Assembly (NCBI RefSeq): GCF_040513375.1
Contig: NZ_JBEVTG010000002.1
Coordinates: forward strand, 930,001 to 994,000
Source of the DNA: Flagellimonas_B algarum
GTDB taxonomy: Bacteria; Bacteroidota; Bacteroidia; Flavobacteriales; Flavobacteriaceae
Reading direction: 5' to 3'
DNA length: 64,000 nucleotides
The position numbers and the translations under genes were made by a program. Shown one piece after another: positions 24,941 through 33,276 of the stretch; position 1 is the stretch's first letter, and each line of letters begins with the position of its first letter. The notes under the pieces are model-generated. The model saw nothing but the letters and a program-made list of their open reading frames with translations. It ran no database searches and had not been told where the DNA came from.

Positions 24941-26527
24941 ATGAAAAAACTACTTGCATTTATCTGTTGTATCGGTCTGGCAAGCACCTTGCACGCCCAA
25001 GACCAAGATCCCATGAGCGAGGGACCTTTTCAGCAATTGATCATCCGTGGGGTGACCTTGATCAATGGCAATGGAGCCCCTCCAAGAGGCCCGGTCGATG
25101 TGGTTGTCGAAGGCAATACCATCGTCCAAGTGAAAGTCGTCGGTTATCCCGGTGTGGAGATCGATGAATCGAAACGGCCACAACTCCGCCCCGGCGGAAA
25201 GGAATTGGACTGCAGCGGTATGTACCTCCTGCCGGGTTTCATCGACATGCACGGCCATATAGGTGGCATCTCACAAGGGGCCGATTACGATTATGTATTC
25301 AAACTATGGATGGCCCACGGCATCACCACGGTTCGCGAACCCAGTGGTCGGGGGGTCGAATGGACCCTTGATTTGAAAAAGCGGAGTGCGGCCAACGAGA
25401 TCATTGCCCCAAGAATATTCGCGTACACCGGCTTCGGACAAATGACCAAAGGATTCAATCCGTTGAACGGTTCCCCGATCAGTTCCCCCGAACAAGCCCG
25501 TAAATGGGTCAGGGCCAATGCCGCTCGCGGTGCCGATGGAATCAAGTTCTTCGGTGCACCACCCGAAATCATGGCTGCCGCTCTTGATGAAAACAAAAAA
25601 TTGGGTTTGCGGTCTGCCTGCCACCATGCCCAGATCGATGTTGCGCGTTGGAACGTGTTAAATTCCGCTCGTGCCGGGCTCACCACTATGGAGCATTGGT
25701 ACGGCTTGCCGGAAGCACTGTTCGATGATCGCACGGTTCAAGACTATCCGCTTGACTACAACTACCAAAACGAACAACACCGCTTTGAAGAAGCGGGCAA
25801 ACTATGGAAACAAGCGGCCAAACCGTATTCGGATCATTGGAACAAGGTCATGGACGAATTGCTTGCGCTGGATTTCACCTTGGATCCGACCTTTAACATC
25901 TACGAAGCCAGTCGCGATCTGCATCGGGCAAGAAGGGCCGAATGGCATGAAGACTATACCTTACCCTCGTTGTGGGAGTTCTATCAACCCAGCAAGATCA
26001 GCCATGGTTCGTATTGGCATGATTGGGGTACCGAACAAGAAGTCGCCTGGAAAGAAAACTACCGACTTTGGATGACCTTTGTCAACGAATATAAAAACCG
26101 AGGGGGGCGTGTGACCACGGGTTCCGACTCGGGCTTCATCTTCCAATTGTATGGTTTTGCGTATATCAGGGAAATGGAACTATTGCGTGAGGCCGGGTTC
26201 CATCCTTTAGAGGTGATCCGTTCGGCAACCCTTAATGGAGCCGAGGCGTTGGGTCAGGCCGATAAAATCGGTACGGTAGCCGTGGGTAAATTGGCCGATT
26301 TCGTCATCGTATCGGAGAATCCGTTGAAAAACTTGAAAGTACTTTATGGCACAGGGGCCATAAAATTAACGGAGGATAACGAAGTGGTGCGTGTTGGTGG
26401 TGTAAGCTATACCATCAAAGACGGTATTATTTTCGACGCGAAACGATTGCTACGGGACGTAAAGAAACGAGTAGCGATGCAAAAAGAAAAACAGAACTAC
26501 CGATTAAAGCAACCGGGACTAAGATAG
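24941..26527 (+). CDS. Exported amidohydrolase-family metal hydrolase
   Basis: A 528-residue protein. The signal peptide is about residues 1-19 (MKKLLAFICCIGLASTLHA). Amidohydrolase-fold metal ligands are the HxH pair His104 and His106 in 'GFIDMHGHIGG', a candidate bridging Lys in 'GADGIKFFGAP', His in 'RSACHHAQID', His in 'TTMEHWYG', and Asp in 'TTGSDSGFIF'. The end has the typical 'GTVAVGKLADFVIV' beta strand. The frame is open upstream inside the peptidase gene, but the ATG at 24941 starts the signal peptide. Family members hydrolyse cyclic amides, dipeptides or imides; the substrate is not known. Confidence 0.9.
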   Translation: MKKLLAFICCIGLASTLHAQDQDPMSEGPFQQLIIRGVTLINGNGAPPRGPVDVVVEGNTIVQVKVVGYPGVEIDESKRPQLRPGGKELDCSGMYLLPGFIDMHGHIGGISQGADYDYVFKLWMAHGITTVREPSGRGVEWTLDLKKRSAANEIIAPRIFAYTGFGQMTKGFNPLNGSPISSPEQARKWVRANAARGADGIKFFGAPPEIMAAALDENKKLGLRSACHHAQIDVARWNVLNSARAGLTTMEHWYGLPEALFDDRTVQDYPLDYNYQNEQHRFEEAGKLWKQAAKPYSDHWNKVMDELLALDFTLDPTFNIYEASRDLHRARRAEWHEDYTLPSLWEFYQPSKISHGSYWHDWGTEQEVAWKENYRLWMTFVNEYKNRGGRVTTGSDSGFIFQLYGFAYIREMELLREAGFHPLEVIRSATLNGAEALGQADKIGTVAVGKLADFVIVSENPLKNLKVLYGTGAIKLTEDNEVVRVGGVSYTIKDGIIFDAKRLLRDVKKRVAMQKEKQNYRLKQPGLR

Positions 26528-26541
26528 ATTCGATCATGGGA

Positions 26542-26775
26542 TTAGGCTAGTTTTGATTTGTTTCTTTTGGTTTTGAACGCCAATGCTTTTTTAACCCTTG
26601 AGTTTTTGAACATGTAAAGTCGAGCGACTTCGTTCGATTGGTTTTGGGTTTCGATCTCAACCTGCATTTCGATCGGTTGAACGGTTACCTCCACTTTAAC
26701 TTCTTTGGAAGGGTCTTGTGCAACAGCTGTAGTTGCGAAGAAGACTAGGGCGATAAGGGTCAAAACTGCTTTCAT
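26542..26775 (-). CDS. Small exported basic protein of unknown function
   Basis: A 77-residue protein with a signal peptide (MKAVLTLIALVFFATTAVAQ). The mature 57 residues have an alternating hydrophobic stretch ('VKVEVTVQPIEMQVEIET') that should form beta strands, then a lysine/arginine-rich end ('RVKKALAFKTKRNKSK'). ATG 26775 is chosen as the signal peptide start; the frame is open to 26928 but that part is not convincing. No domain is recognised. It is monocistronic between convergent amidohydrolase and an upstream M23 gene. Confidence 0.6.
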   Translation of the reverse strand: MKAVLTLIALVFFATTAVAQDPSKEVKVEVTVQPIEMQVEIETQNQSNEVARLYMFKNSRVKKALAFKTKRNKSKLA

Positions 26776-26960
26776 GGCTTGGGTTCTTTTTACATTGTAA
26801 AGGTATCTCCAGACCCATGCTAGCGCCCATATAACTCGCTGTGCGACAATAATTTTTCGGTAAAAAACCCAATTTCGGATAAAGTGTAAAAAAGCATCGA
26901 TAACGGTTTCTGATCCGATGAACAACACACCGATACCAGGTGCATTTCATCGATCATCCG

Positions 26961-27644
26961 CTAAAGCCGCCTGAGGAATAAATCGGGATTTGGGCAGTTT
27001 TTTCGATAGAAATCAAGGGTTTCCGAAGCACTTACCCCGGGGTAATCCCCATGGTATTGCCCCATATCGAGGATCAACTGAAAATGAAGGTGGGGGGCAT
27101 AATTCACATTGATGTCCGGGGTACCCAATGTGGCCAAAAGGGTTCCTGCTTCGAAATGTTGTCCGATGGTCAGCGATTCGAGCGACGTTTCAGACAGATG
27201 TCCGTATAGGGTATGGAACGATTTCCCTTGAAACTCGTGAATTAAGATGATGGTCGGTCCGTAGTCTCCGGTTCGGGCGTTGTTTTTAAAGCTATGCACT
27301 TTACCGGCATAGGGTACGAATACTTCGGTGCCCGCATTCGTCCAAAAATCGACCCCCAGGTGGATGTTGCGTTCCTTACCCGTTTGAAATTGATCGGAAT
27401 GCTTGTAAAGGTTACGACGTTCGAGGTATCCCCCATAAGCGATACGGGCGCCTTTGGCTTGTAACTCCGAATCGATGTACCGTTGACAGTCTTCGGGATC
27501 GGAGATATCGAAAGCCCCAAGGACCTTGTTGTCAATGGAAAGGTCCAGCGAACAATAATCGTCGTTGGTGAAGGCATCTCCAAAGAGGTCCTTAGTGTCT
27601 AGTTGCTGCAAAAAGGCGTGTTCTTGACGAAAATCGGGTGCCAT
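26961..27644 (-). CDS. M23-family peptidase without a signal peptide
   Basis: A 227-residue LytM-domain protein. The zinc ligands are His95 and Asp99 in 'NIHLGVDFWT', with 'LYGHLSETS' at about 147 and the HxH motif His185-x-His187 in 'APHLHFQLI'. The domain fold is intact ('YAGKVHSFKNN...DYGPTIILIHE'). The N-terminus (MAPDFRQEHAFLQQLDTKD) is polar with no hydrophobic segment, so nothing in the sequence exports it. Related flavobacterial proteins of about this size are often described as peptidoglycan DD-metallopeptidases. Its location and substrate are therefore open. Confidence 0.88.
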   Translation of the reverse strand: MAPDFRQEHAFLQQLDTKDLFGDAFTNDDYCSLDLSIDNKVLGAFDISDPEDCQRYIDSELQAKGARIAYGGYLERRNLYKHSDQFQTGKERNIHLGVDFWTNAGTEVFVPYAGKVHSFKNNARTGDYGPTIILIHEFQGKSFHTLYGHLSETSLESLTIGQHFEAGTLLATLGTPDINVNYAPHLHFQLILDMGQYHGDYPGVSASETLDFYRKNCPNPDLFLRRL

Positions 27645-27768
27645 TATGGAATAATCAATTGGAATATGCTACTTTGCTATATTCAAAAGCTCGAAGAAGT
27701 TAACATTTTTTAACCTATCCCCCGTAAACCAAAGCCCGCTTTTGCTACTAAGCTATAAACATTACAAC

Positions 27769-28446
27769 ATGATGAAGACTTTTTTGGCCATGACTATGCT
27801 GCTAAGCGTAACGGGCTGTCAAACGAACACCAAATCAAATTCGAAGGTCGCCGCAACCGTTTCCGGTGAGCTCATCGAGAAACCTAGCTTAGAATCCCTC
27901 CAGAATTACGAAACAGCCTATTTCGCCAGTGGGTGTTTCTGGTGTGTAGAGGCGGTGTTCGAAAGCGTTAAAGGTGTCAAAGAGGTAATATCGGGGTATT
28001 CAGGGGGCAAAGAGAAAAACCCAACCTATGAACAAGTAGCGTATGGGCGTACCGGTCATGCCGAAGCCGTTAAAGTGTACTATGACCCCAAGGTCATCGG
28101 ATTTCAAAAATTGGTGCAGGTGTTCTTTGGTTCCCATGACCCGACCTCATTGAATCGACAAGGGCCGGATCGAGGAGCCCAATATCGCTCCATCGCTTTC
28201 TACAAAAATGCCGAAGAGCAAAAGATCATTACCGATTACATCGCTTTATTGGAATCTGAAAACACCTATGACAGGCCCATCGTGACCCAAGTCGTGGCAT
28301 TCGATACGTTTTACGATGCTGAAGAGTACCATCAGGATTTTGAAAGGAAGAATCCGAACAATTCCTATATCAGGGCGGTATCGATTCCGAGGTTGAATCG
28401 GTTCAAACAAAATTTCCCCTCGTATTTGAAAGAGGACGCCCACTGA
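27769..28446 (+). CDS. msrA: Peptide methionine sulfoxide reductase MsrA, lipoprotein form
   Basis: A 225-residue reductase for the S form of methionine sulfoxide in proteins. The active site 'ASGCFWCVEAVFE' (Cys56, with Cys59 beside it) and 'GYSGGKEKNPTYEQVAYGRTG' plus 'DAEEYHQDF' are family signatures. The first 17 residues form a lipoprotein signal with a lipobox ending at Cys17 (VTGC), so the enzyme should be tethered in the envelope rather than cytosolic. ATG 27769, immediately followed by a second ATG, fits the signal peptide. Its partner MsrB is not adjacent. Confidence 0.92.
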   Translation: MMKTFLAMTMLLSVTGCQTNTKSNSKVAATVSGELIEKPSLESLQNYETAYFASGCFWCVEAVFESVKGVKEVISGYSGGKEKNPTYEQVAYGRTGHAEAVKVYYDPKVIGFQKLVQVFFGSHDPTSLNRQGPDRGAQYRSIAFYKNAEEQKIITDYIALLESENTYDRPIVTQVVAFDTFYDAEEYHQDFERKNPNNSYIRAVSIPRLNRFKQNFPSYLKEDAH

Positions 28447-28485
28447 TGGATTAGTTGGAAGGAATGGCAGCTTGCCATCGGTTGG

Positions 28486-29937
28486 CTACGGTTGTTTTTC
28501 AACAAGTACCACTTGACTGTACTTCGAATTGATGTTGATCGATTTGGAAGCGTCACCACTTAGGTGATAGCCTTGGTGGATGTTATTATTGAAGTTATCG
28601 GAGGTTTCCAAAACCAATTTAGAGGGATAATCGAAATTAGAGGATGTTTCATTCACATAAACCGTAAACGGGGTTTGCGGGATTTTGCAATGCACTTCAC
28701 CATTTTGGACATTGATATCGACATCCTGGAACCCAGGCGCTACCGATTTGATTTTCAACGCCCCCAATTTACTGGTTACCCGGGCGCTATGGATCAAACG
28801 ATCGATAATCACATCCGAAGAAACAGAATTCAACCGAAGGTCGTTCACTTCCTTTAAGGTCACCCGATCGGAATAATCGGTCTTCAAGCGACCGTAATTC
28901 CATTTTTGTACAATGACCGGCGAATACGAAGCACGGATATCGGTTTTTCTGCCTTCGATCGTCGAAGCAAGCAAGCTTGCGTAGCGCAAGCTTGCATTGA
29001 TATCGGTGGTCGTGGCCGCCAGTTTGACCTCACCATGTCTGACGTTCATCTTCAAACGGGTCGATTTCGGCATTTTGACTTTGATCGTCTTTTTTACCTT
29101 GTACTTTTTGTCTTCCCCGTCGGTAGAGAAGTAAAAGATACTCGGTTCGTCATCATCCCTTGAAAAGAAAATACTCCGTTCTTCACGGGCCCTTTCACGG
29201 GCTTCTTCGCGGCGTTCGCGGGCTTCTTCACGACGCTTTTCGATTTCCTCACGGCGTTTTTCCATGGCTTCGGCGCGTTCTTCATTGCGTTTCTCCATTC
29301 TTTCAAGACGCTCGGCATTCCGTTCTTCCCAAGCTTTGGCTTTCTCTTCGACACGTTTACCCCATTCCTCGTAGCGTTCCTTGTATTCCTCATCGAAGCC
29401 TTCTTTGAATTCTTCGGTCCATTTTTTCAAGTAAGCGTCACCGTCCTCCTTATAGGCACTATAATCAAAACTCTTGAATGGAATGGGGGGCATCGGTGGT
29501 AAATCGGGCAGTACTGCGATTTCGGGCAATTCCGGAATGTAAAGGTTCTCGAACAGCGGCTCCAAATCCATCACGTTATCCTCGAAATGGAAGTTGAAGT
29601 CGGAACCGGCCAAGGCAAAGTCCCAAGAACTTTGTGAATTGGTCCGTATTTCGATCGATTCACTGTTACCGACCATCTTTATCGGTTTTTTCTTGAAATA
29701 GCGTTCTATTTCTTCTTCGCTCGCACCTTCAAGGGTAACGGTTGCGATAATCTCTACTTGGTTCTTGTCCCAAGTCTCGAATTCGACATCGGCGTGGCTC
29801 GTATTGATTTCCAACACGGCATCATCACCGACGTTGAAGGTCTCTTTGTACGTCTTTGATTTGGTCTGTGCACCCAGCCCTATGGAGACCATGAGGGCCA
29901 GTGCCAGACTATACAACGTCTGTGGTTTGCTGTTCAT
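28486..29937 (-). CDS. Exported DUF4097-like protein with a long charged helix
   Basis: A 483-residue protein, last gene of the sigma-factor operon. Signal peptide about 1-23. Residues 25-110 are beta-rich ('LEINTSHADVEFETWDKNQVEI'), a pattern of DUF4097/adhesin-like beta-helical domains, and a proline-rich stretch follows (137-153). Residues about 168-254 are almost wholly E, R, K and A ('EKRREEARERREEARER'), predicting a single long charged helix. Residues 278-480 return to DUF4097-like beta repeats ('LKMNVRHGEVKLAATTTD'). The helix splits what looks like one beta domain. The first 29 bases overlap the end of the upstream membrane gene. Confidence 0.8.
   Translation of the reverse strand: MNSKPQTLYSLALALMVSIGLGAQTKSKTYKETFNVGDDAVLEINTSHADVEFETWDKNQVEIIATVTLEGASEEEIERYFKKKPIKMVGNSESIEIRTNSQSSWDFALAGSDFNFHFEDNVMDLEPLFENLYIPELPEIAVLPDLPPMPPIPFKSFDYSAYKEDGDAYLKKWTEEFKEGFDEEYKERYEEWGKRVEEKAKAWEERNAERLERMEKRNEERAEAMEKRREEIEKRREEARERREEARERAREERSIFFSRDDDEPSIFYFSTDGEDKKYKVKKTIKVKMPKSTRLKMNVRHGEVKLAATTTDINASLRYASLLASTIEGRKTDIRASYSPVIVQKWNYGRLKTDYSDRVTLKEVNDLRLNSVSSDVIIDRLIHSARVTSKLGALKIKSVAPGFQDVDINVQNGEVHCKIPQTPFTVYVNETSSNFDYPSKLVLETSDNFNNNIHQGYHLSGDASKSININSKYSQVVLVEKQP
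28971..28995. repeat. 11-bp perfect inverted repeat inside a coding region
   Basis: GCAAGCTTGCG at 28971-28981 and its reverse complement at 28985-28995 flank a three-base loop. Each arm also contains the 10-base palindrome GCAAGCTTGC, so this is both an inverted and a direct repeat. It lies in the DUF4097-like gene, encoding 'ASLRYASL' on the minus strand. Confidence 0.8.
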
Positions 29938-30493
29938 TTTTTGATGATTTTAATTGATTTAACTTTGATTTTAATTTTTGCAACAGCTGCAATCGCAACT
30001 GCAGGTTTTTGATCAAGGCACCAATGGTCTGATCATTCGGCCCATACTCATTCAGTTCTTGGGTCAGGTTCTGGTATTCAAGGTCGAGTTGCTCGAGCTG
30101 CTCCATATACCCGTCAACGATGCCTTTGTTCGCCTCGGAAACCTCCAAATCGGCCAATTCCAAATTGATATTGGCCACGTAATAGTTTTCAACCTGTTTG
30201 AGTTCTGGTGATAAGTCACCCAACGAAATGGTCGATGCAGGCTGTTCACTGTTCTCGACCACCGTGGTCTTCGGGTCAACAGTTGGATTACTATCCGTCA
30301 ATAAGAAGTAGGAGCCGATCGCAACGAATACCGCAATGGAGGCAGCGATACGCAACCCATAAAAACGAGGACGGTTTCGTTTTGGAAGGGCTTCTTCCAA
30401 TTTGGCCAAAAATCGATCCTCATGACCTTCGTCCATGGTATAGGATTGCCGTTTCCGTTCTTCCTCAAAGAGCTTTTTAAGATCCCGTGCCAT
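29909..30493 (-). CDS. Single-pass membrane protein, putative anti-sigma factor
   Basis: A 194-residue protein between an ECF sigma factor and an exported protein. The cytoplasmic N-terminus ('RDLKKLFEEERKRQSYTMDEGHEDRFLAKLEEALP') is helical and charged. One transmembrane helix lies at about 47-66. The outer part is acidic, then coiled-coil ('LQLRLQLLQKLKSKLNQLKSS'). It overlaps the sigma gene by 17 bases and the exported gene by 29, the arrangement usual for an anti-sigma factor. It lacks a recognisable zinc-binding ZAS motif, so the anti-sigma role is inferred from context. Confidence 0.75.
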   Translation of the reverse strand: MARDLKKLFEEERKRQSYTMDEGHEDRFLAKLEEALPKRNRPRFYGLRIAASIAVFVAIGSYFLLTDSNPTVDPKTTVVENSEQPASTISLGDLSPELKQVENYYVANINLELADLEVSEANKGIVDGYMEQLEQLDLEYQNLTQELNEYGPNDQTIGALIKNLQLRLQLLQKLKSKLNQLKSSKNEQQTTDVV

Positions 30494-31019
30494 ACTGCAA
30501 TGCTTTTAATAATTCTTGTAACTGTCCTTTTCCACGCAACAATCGGGTGCGTGATGCCGTCTCGGATATGTTCAAAATCCCGGATATTTCCGCATGATCA
30601 TATCCTTCCACTAAAAACAACTGCACCACATACCGGTACTTTTCCGAAAGCTGATCGATGCTTTGCTTGATCTCGGCCATGCTGATCGATTCTTCCACTT
30701 CCCAATTCCCGTCATCGGCCATATGCATGTATCCTTCATCTAGGGCAACCGTGCGTTGGTGCTTCGATTTCAAAAAATCGATGCAGCCGTTGACAACGAT
30801 ACGTTTTAACCATGCCCCGAAACTTACTTCCCCTTTGAACTGACCAATACGTTGAAAGGCTTTGATAAACGCCTCTTGTACCACATCTTGGGCGTCGTCG
30901 GAACTTTTCATAAACCGCATCGCGACACATAACATTCCATCACAATAGTCACGGTAAAGCTGCATTTGCGCTTTTCGATCATTGGCCTTGCATCGTGCTA
31001 CCAGTTCCGTTTGTGACAT
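30477..31019 (-). CDS. ECF-type RNA polymerase sigma factor
   Basis: A 180-residue extracytoplasmic-function sigma factor. Region 2 is visible as 'QLYRDYCDGMLCVAMRFMKSSDDAQDVVQEAFIKAFQRIGQF' (in parts, about 20-60) with the conserved 'DVVQEAFIKA'. Region 4 ('LSEKYRYVVQLFLVEGYDHAEISGIL') is the helix-turn-helix that reads the -35 element. Start ATG 31019 ('MSQTELVARCKANDR') is chosen; the open frame to 31109 adds an unlikely leader. Such sigma factors are released from a membrane anti-sigma partner by an envelope signal. The next two genes overlap it. Confidence 0.92.
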   Translation of the reverse strand: MSQTELVARCKANDRKAQMQLYRDYCDGMLCVAMRFMKSSDDAQDVVQEAFIKAFQRIGQFKGEVSFGAWLKRIVVNGCIDFLKSKHQRTVALDEGYMHMADDGNWEVEESISMAEIKQSIDQLSEKYRYVVQLFLVEGYDHAEISGILNISETASRTRLLRGKGQLQELLKALQYGTGS

Positions 31020-31235
31020 GGTCGGTTTTTGGTCGTGTTCGTGTTGTTTGGTAAAAAGACGATTCAAAAAAACTGATGTGGCAAAATTGCCGTTTTTTTT
31101 TGTGTACAAAAGTTAAGTTTTCTCGTTTTGTCTTTCTAATACACAGATTTTAAGATACTTAAATAAAATGCAATACCCCGCATACTCAGTCCTTATTCAA
31201 TTCTTCATACCTTCGTTAGCACACAACACGGCGAA

Positions 31236-32276
31236 TTGGCAAAATCGAAATCCATAGAAAAGCAACGGATCGAAAAAATCAGGTCCCTGCGATCACATTC
31301 CGTATCGACTAGCTCCTTAGTCGATGGAATACACAATGGTGACCGTACTGCCTTGGCTCGGGCGATTACCTTGATCGAAAGTACCCAGACGAGCGATGCC
31401 GATAAGGCCGAAGCCCTTGTAACCTCCTGTGCGAAACAAGGATCGAATAGCATTCGTATCGGAATTACCGGAGTCCCCGGTGTGGGCAAAAGCACCTTTA
31501 TCGAATCCTTTGGCCTTTATTTGGCCGGATTGGGAAAAAAAATCGCCGTTTTGGCCGTCGACCCCAGCAGCAGCATCAGCAAAGGAAGTATTCTGGGTGA
31601 CAAAACCCGCATGGAGCAACTCGCCAAACACCCCAATGCCTTTATAAGGCCCTCACCGGCCAACGATGCCCTTGGTGGGGTATCGCGTAAGACTAGGGAA
31701 ACCATCGTATTGTGCGAGGCCGCTGGCTTTGATGTGATTTTGGTCGAGACGGTCGGTGTTGGTCAGAGTGAGACCGAGGTTCATGGCATGGTCGATTTTT
31801 TCTTGTTGTTGAAATTAGCAGGTGCGGGAGATGGACTCCAAGGTATCAAACGCGGGATCATTGAAATGGCCGACGCCGTGATCATCAACAAGGATGATGG
31901 CGACAATCGCAAACTCGTTGAATCGGCGATTCGCGAGTTCACGAACGCCCTCCATCTTTATCCACCGAAAGAAAGTGGTTGGATTCCTAAAGTCAGCCGC
32001 TGTTCGGCGATCGAACATACGGGTATGGACTCGATTTGGGCACTGATCGGTGATTTTTTGGCCTTAACCAAAGGCAACGGTCATTTTGAAACGCATCGCA
32101 ATACACAAAAACAACAATGGTTCAGAAGAGCGATCGAGAACCAACTGCATCGCAGATTTTATGCCGATCCCGTCATTGCGGAACGCATCGAACAACTTGA
32201 GGGTGAAATCAATGAAAATGAGACTACGCCTTTTGCCGCAGCCCAGAAACTGTTGGCCCTCCTCGATATGTTCTAA
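31236..32276 (+). CDS. meaB: Methylmalonyl-CoA mutase-associated GTPase MeaB/ArgK
   Basis: A 346-residue G3E-family GTPase that loads and protects adenosylcobalamin in methylmalonyl-CoA mutase. Walker A is 'GVPGVGKS' (79-86), followed by 'LAVDPSSSISKGSILGDKTRM', 'RPSPANDALGGVSRKTRE', 'VILVETVGVGQSETEV' and 'INKDDGDN', all diagnostic. It starts at TTG 31236. No mutase subunit is adjacent. Together with the PduO adenosyltransferase it indicates use of propionyl-CoA or odd-chain substrates. It is divergent from the sigma operon. Confidence 0.93.
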   Translation: MAKSKSIEKQRIEKIRSLRSHSVSTSSLVDGIHNGDRTALARAITLIESTQTSDADKAEALVTSCAKQGSNSIRIGITGVPGVGKSTFIESFGLYLAGLGKKIAVLAVDPSSSISKGSILGDKTRMEQLAKHPNAFIRPSPANDALGGVSRKTRETIVLCEAAGFDVILVETVGVGQSETEVHGMVDFFLLLKLAGAGDGLQGIKRGIIEMADAVIINKDDGDNRKLVESAIREFTNALHLYPPKESGWIPKVSRCSAIEHTGMDSIWALIGDFLALTKGNGHFETHRNTQKQQWFRRAIENQLHRRFYADPVIAERIEQLEGEINENETTPFAAAQKLLALLDMF

Positions 32277-32286
32277 TTAAATACGT

Positions 32287-32294
32287 TAAATTTG
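32287..32294 (+). promoter_or_regulatory. TAAATTTG -7 element before the lipid-linked glycosyltransferase
   Basis: TAAATTTG lies 19 bases before the ATG at 32314 and ten bases after the meaB stop. No -33 TTG is seen at the right spacing, so it may be a weak promoter or chance. Confidence 0.35.
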
Positions 32295-32313
32295 CCGCGA
32301 TCAAAACCAATAC

Positions 32314-33276
32314 ATGGCCCGTATTACCGACGCTTTCCTTTCCATCGTTGTTCCCCTTTATAATGAAGAGGACAATGTGGTCCTTTTGACCGAAAAAATA
32401 CATGAGAGCCTTCAAGGGTACAACTACCAGATCATCTATGTCGATGATTTTTCAAAAGACGGAACCCGCAAGGTCGTCAAGGCCATGGATGACCAGTTGG
32501 TGCATCTCATAGAATTGAAAAAGAACTACGGTCAGAGCCTTGCCTTGGCCGCCGGTATCGACTACGCGACCGGGGAGTACATCATTACCATGGACGGCGA
32601 CTTGCAAAATGACCCGTCTGACATCCCACAAATGCTCGAATATGCGATTGATGGGGAGTACGACCTGATTACCGGAATCCGTCAAAAACGCCAGGATTCG
32701 TTGGTTAAGAAAATTCCATCCAAAATTGCGAATTTCCTGGTACGTCGGGTCACCAAACTGAACATCAAAGACAACGGTTGCGCCCTAAAGGTATTTACCA
32801 AAGACATTGCCAAAGGATTGAACCTTTACGGCGAAATGCACCGGTTCATAACCCTCTTGGCACATTTGGAAGGTGCCCAAATCAAGCAGGTACCGGTCAA
32901 ACACCACGCACGCCATGCCGGGCAGTCGAAATATGGGCTTGAAAGGGTCTTTAAAGTCGTCGCCGATATGATGTTGCTGTTGTTCATTCGAAAGTACTTT
33001 CAAAGACCCATACACCTCTTTGGGATTTTTGGGGTGCTGTTGATTATTTTAGGTGTTTGTATCGAACTCTATTTATTGGTGGTGAAATTCGGTTTCGGCC
33101 AAGATATCGGTACCCGACCGCTGTTGATTTTCGGCATGATGTTCATACTTGGTGGCATACAGCTGTTTACGATCGGCATCGTGATGGAACTCTTGATCCG
33201 CACCTATTACGAATCACAATCAAAACGCCCCTACCGAATAAAAAAAGTGAGCATCGGTGACGGAAAAACAGCGTAA
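32314..33276 (+). CDS. GT2 family polyprenyl-phosphate glycosyltransferase (GtrB/ArnC-like)
   Basis: A 320-residue glycosyltransferase that should attach a sugar to a lipid carrier on the inner face of the inner membrane. The GT-A core has 'SIVVPLYNEEDN', 'IYVDDFSKDGT' (Asp44/45), and 'ITMDGDLQNDPSDI' (DGD 94-96). 'HARHAGQSKYGLERVFKVV' is the membrane-proximal loop typical of the GtrB/DPM group. Two C-terminal transmembrane helices lie at about 228-250 and 265-290. The next gene, a flippase-like membrane protein, overlaps its end by 20 bases. Confidence 0.92.
   Translation: MARITDAFLSIVVPLYNEEDNVVLLTEKIHESLQGYNYQIIYVDDFSKDGTRKVVKAMDDQLVHLIELKKNYGQSLALAAGIDYATGEYIITMDGDLQNDPSDIPQMLEYAIDGEYDLITGIRQKRQDSLVKKIPSKIANFLVRRVTKLNIKDNGCALKVFTKDIAKGLNLYGEMHRFITLLAHLEGAQIKQVPVKHHARHAGQSKYGLERVFKVVADMMLLLFIRKYFQRPIHLFGIFGVLLIILGVCIELYLLVVKFGFGQDIGTRPLLIFGMMFILGGIQLFTIGIVMELLIRTYYESQSKRPYRIKKVSIGDGKTA

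Noticed and set aside
28464..28478. ATGGCA-GCT-TGCCAT as a terminator between msrA and the DUF4097-like gene
   Set aside because: The stem is six pairs and lacks a T-run on either strand.
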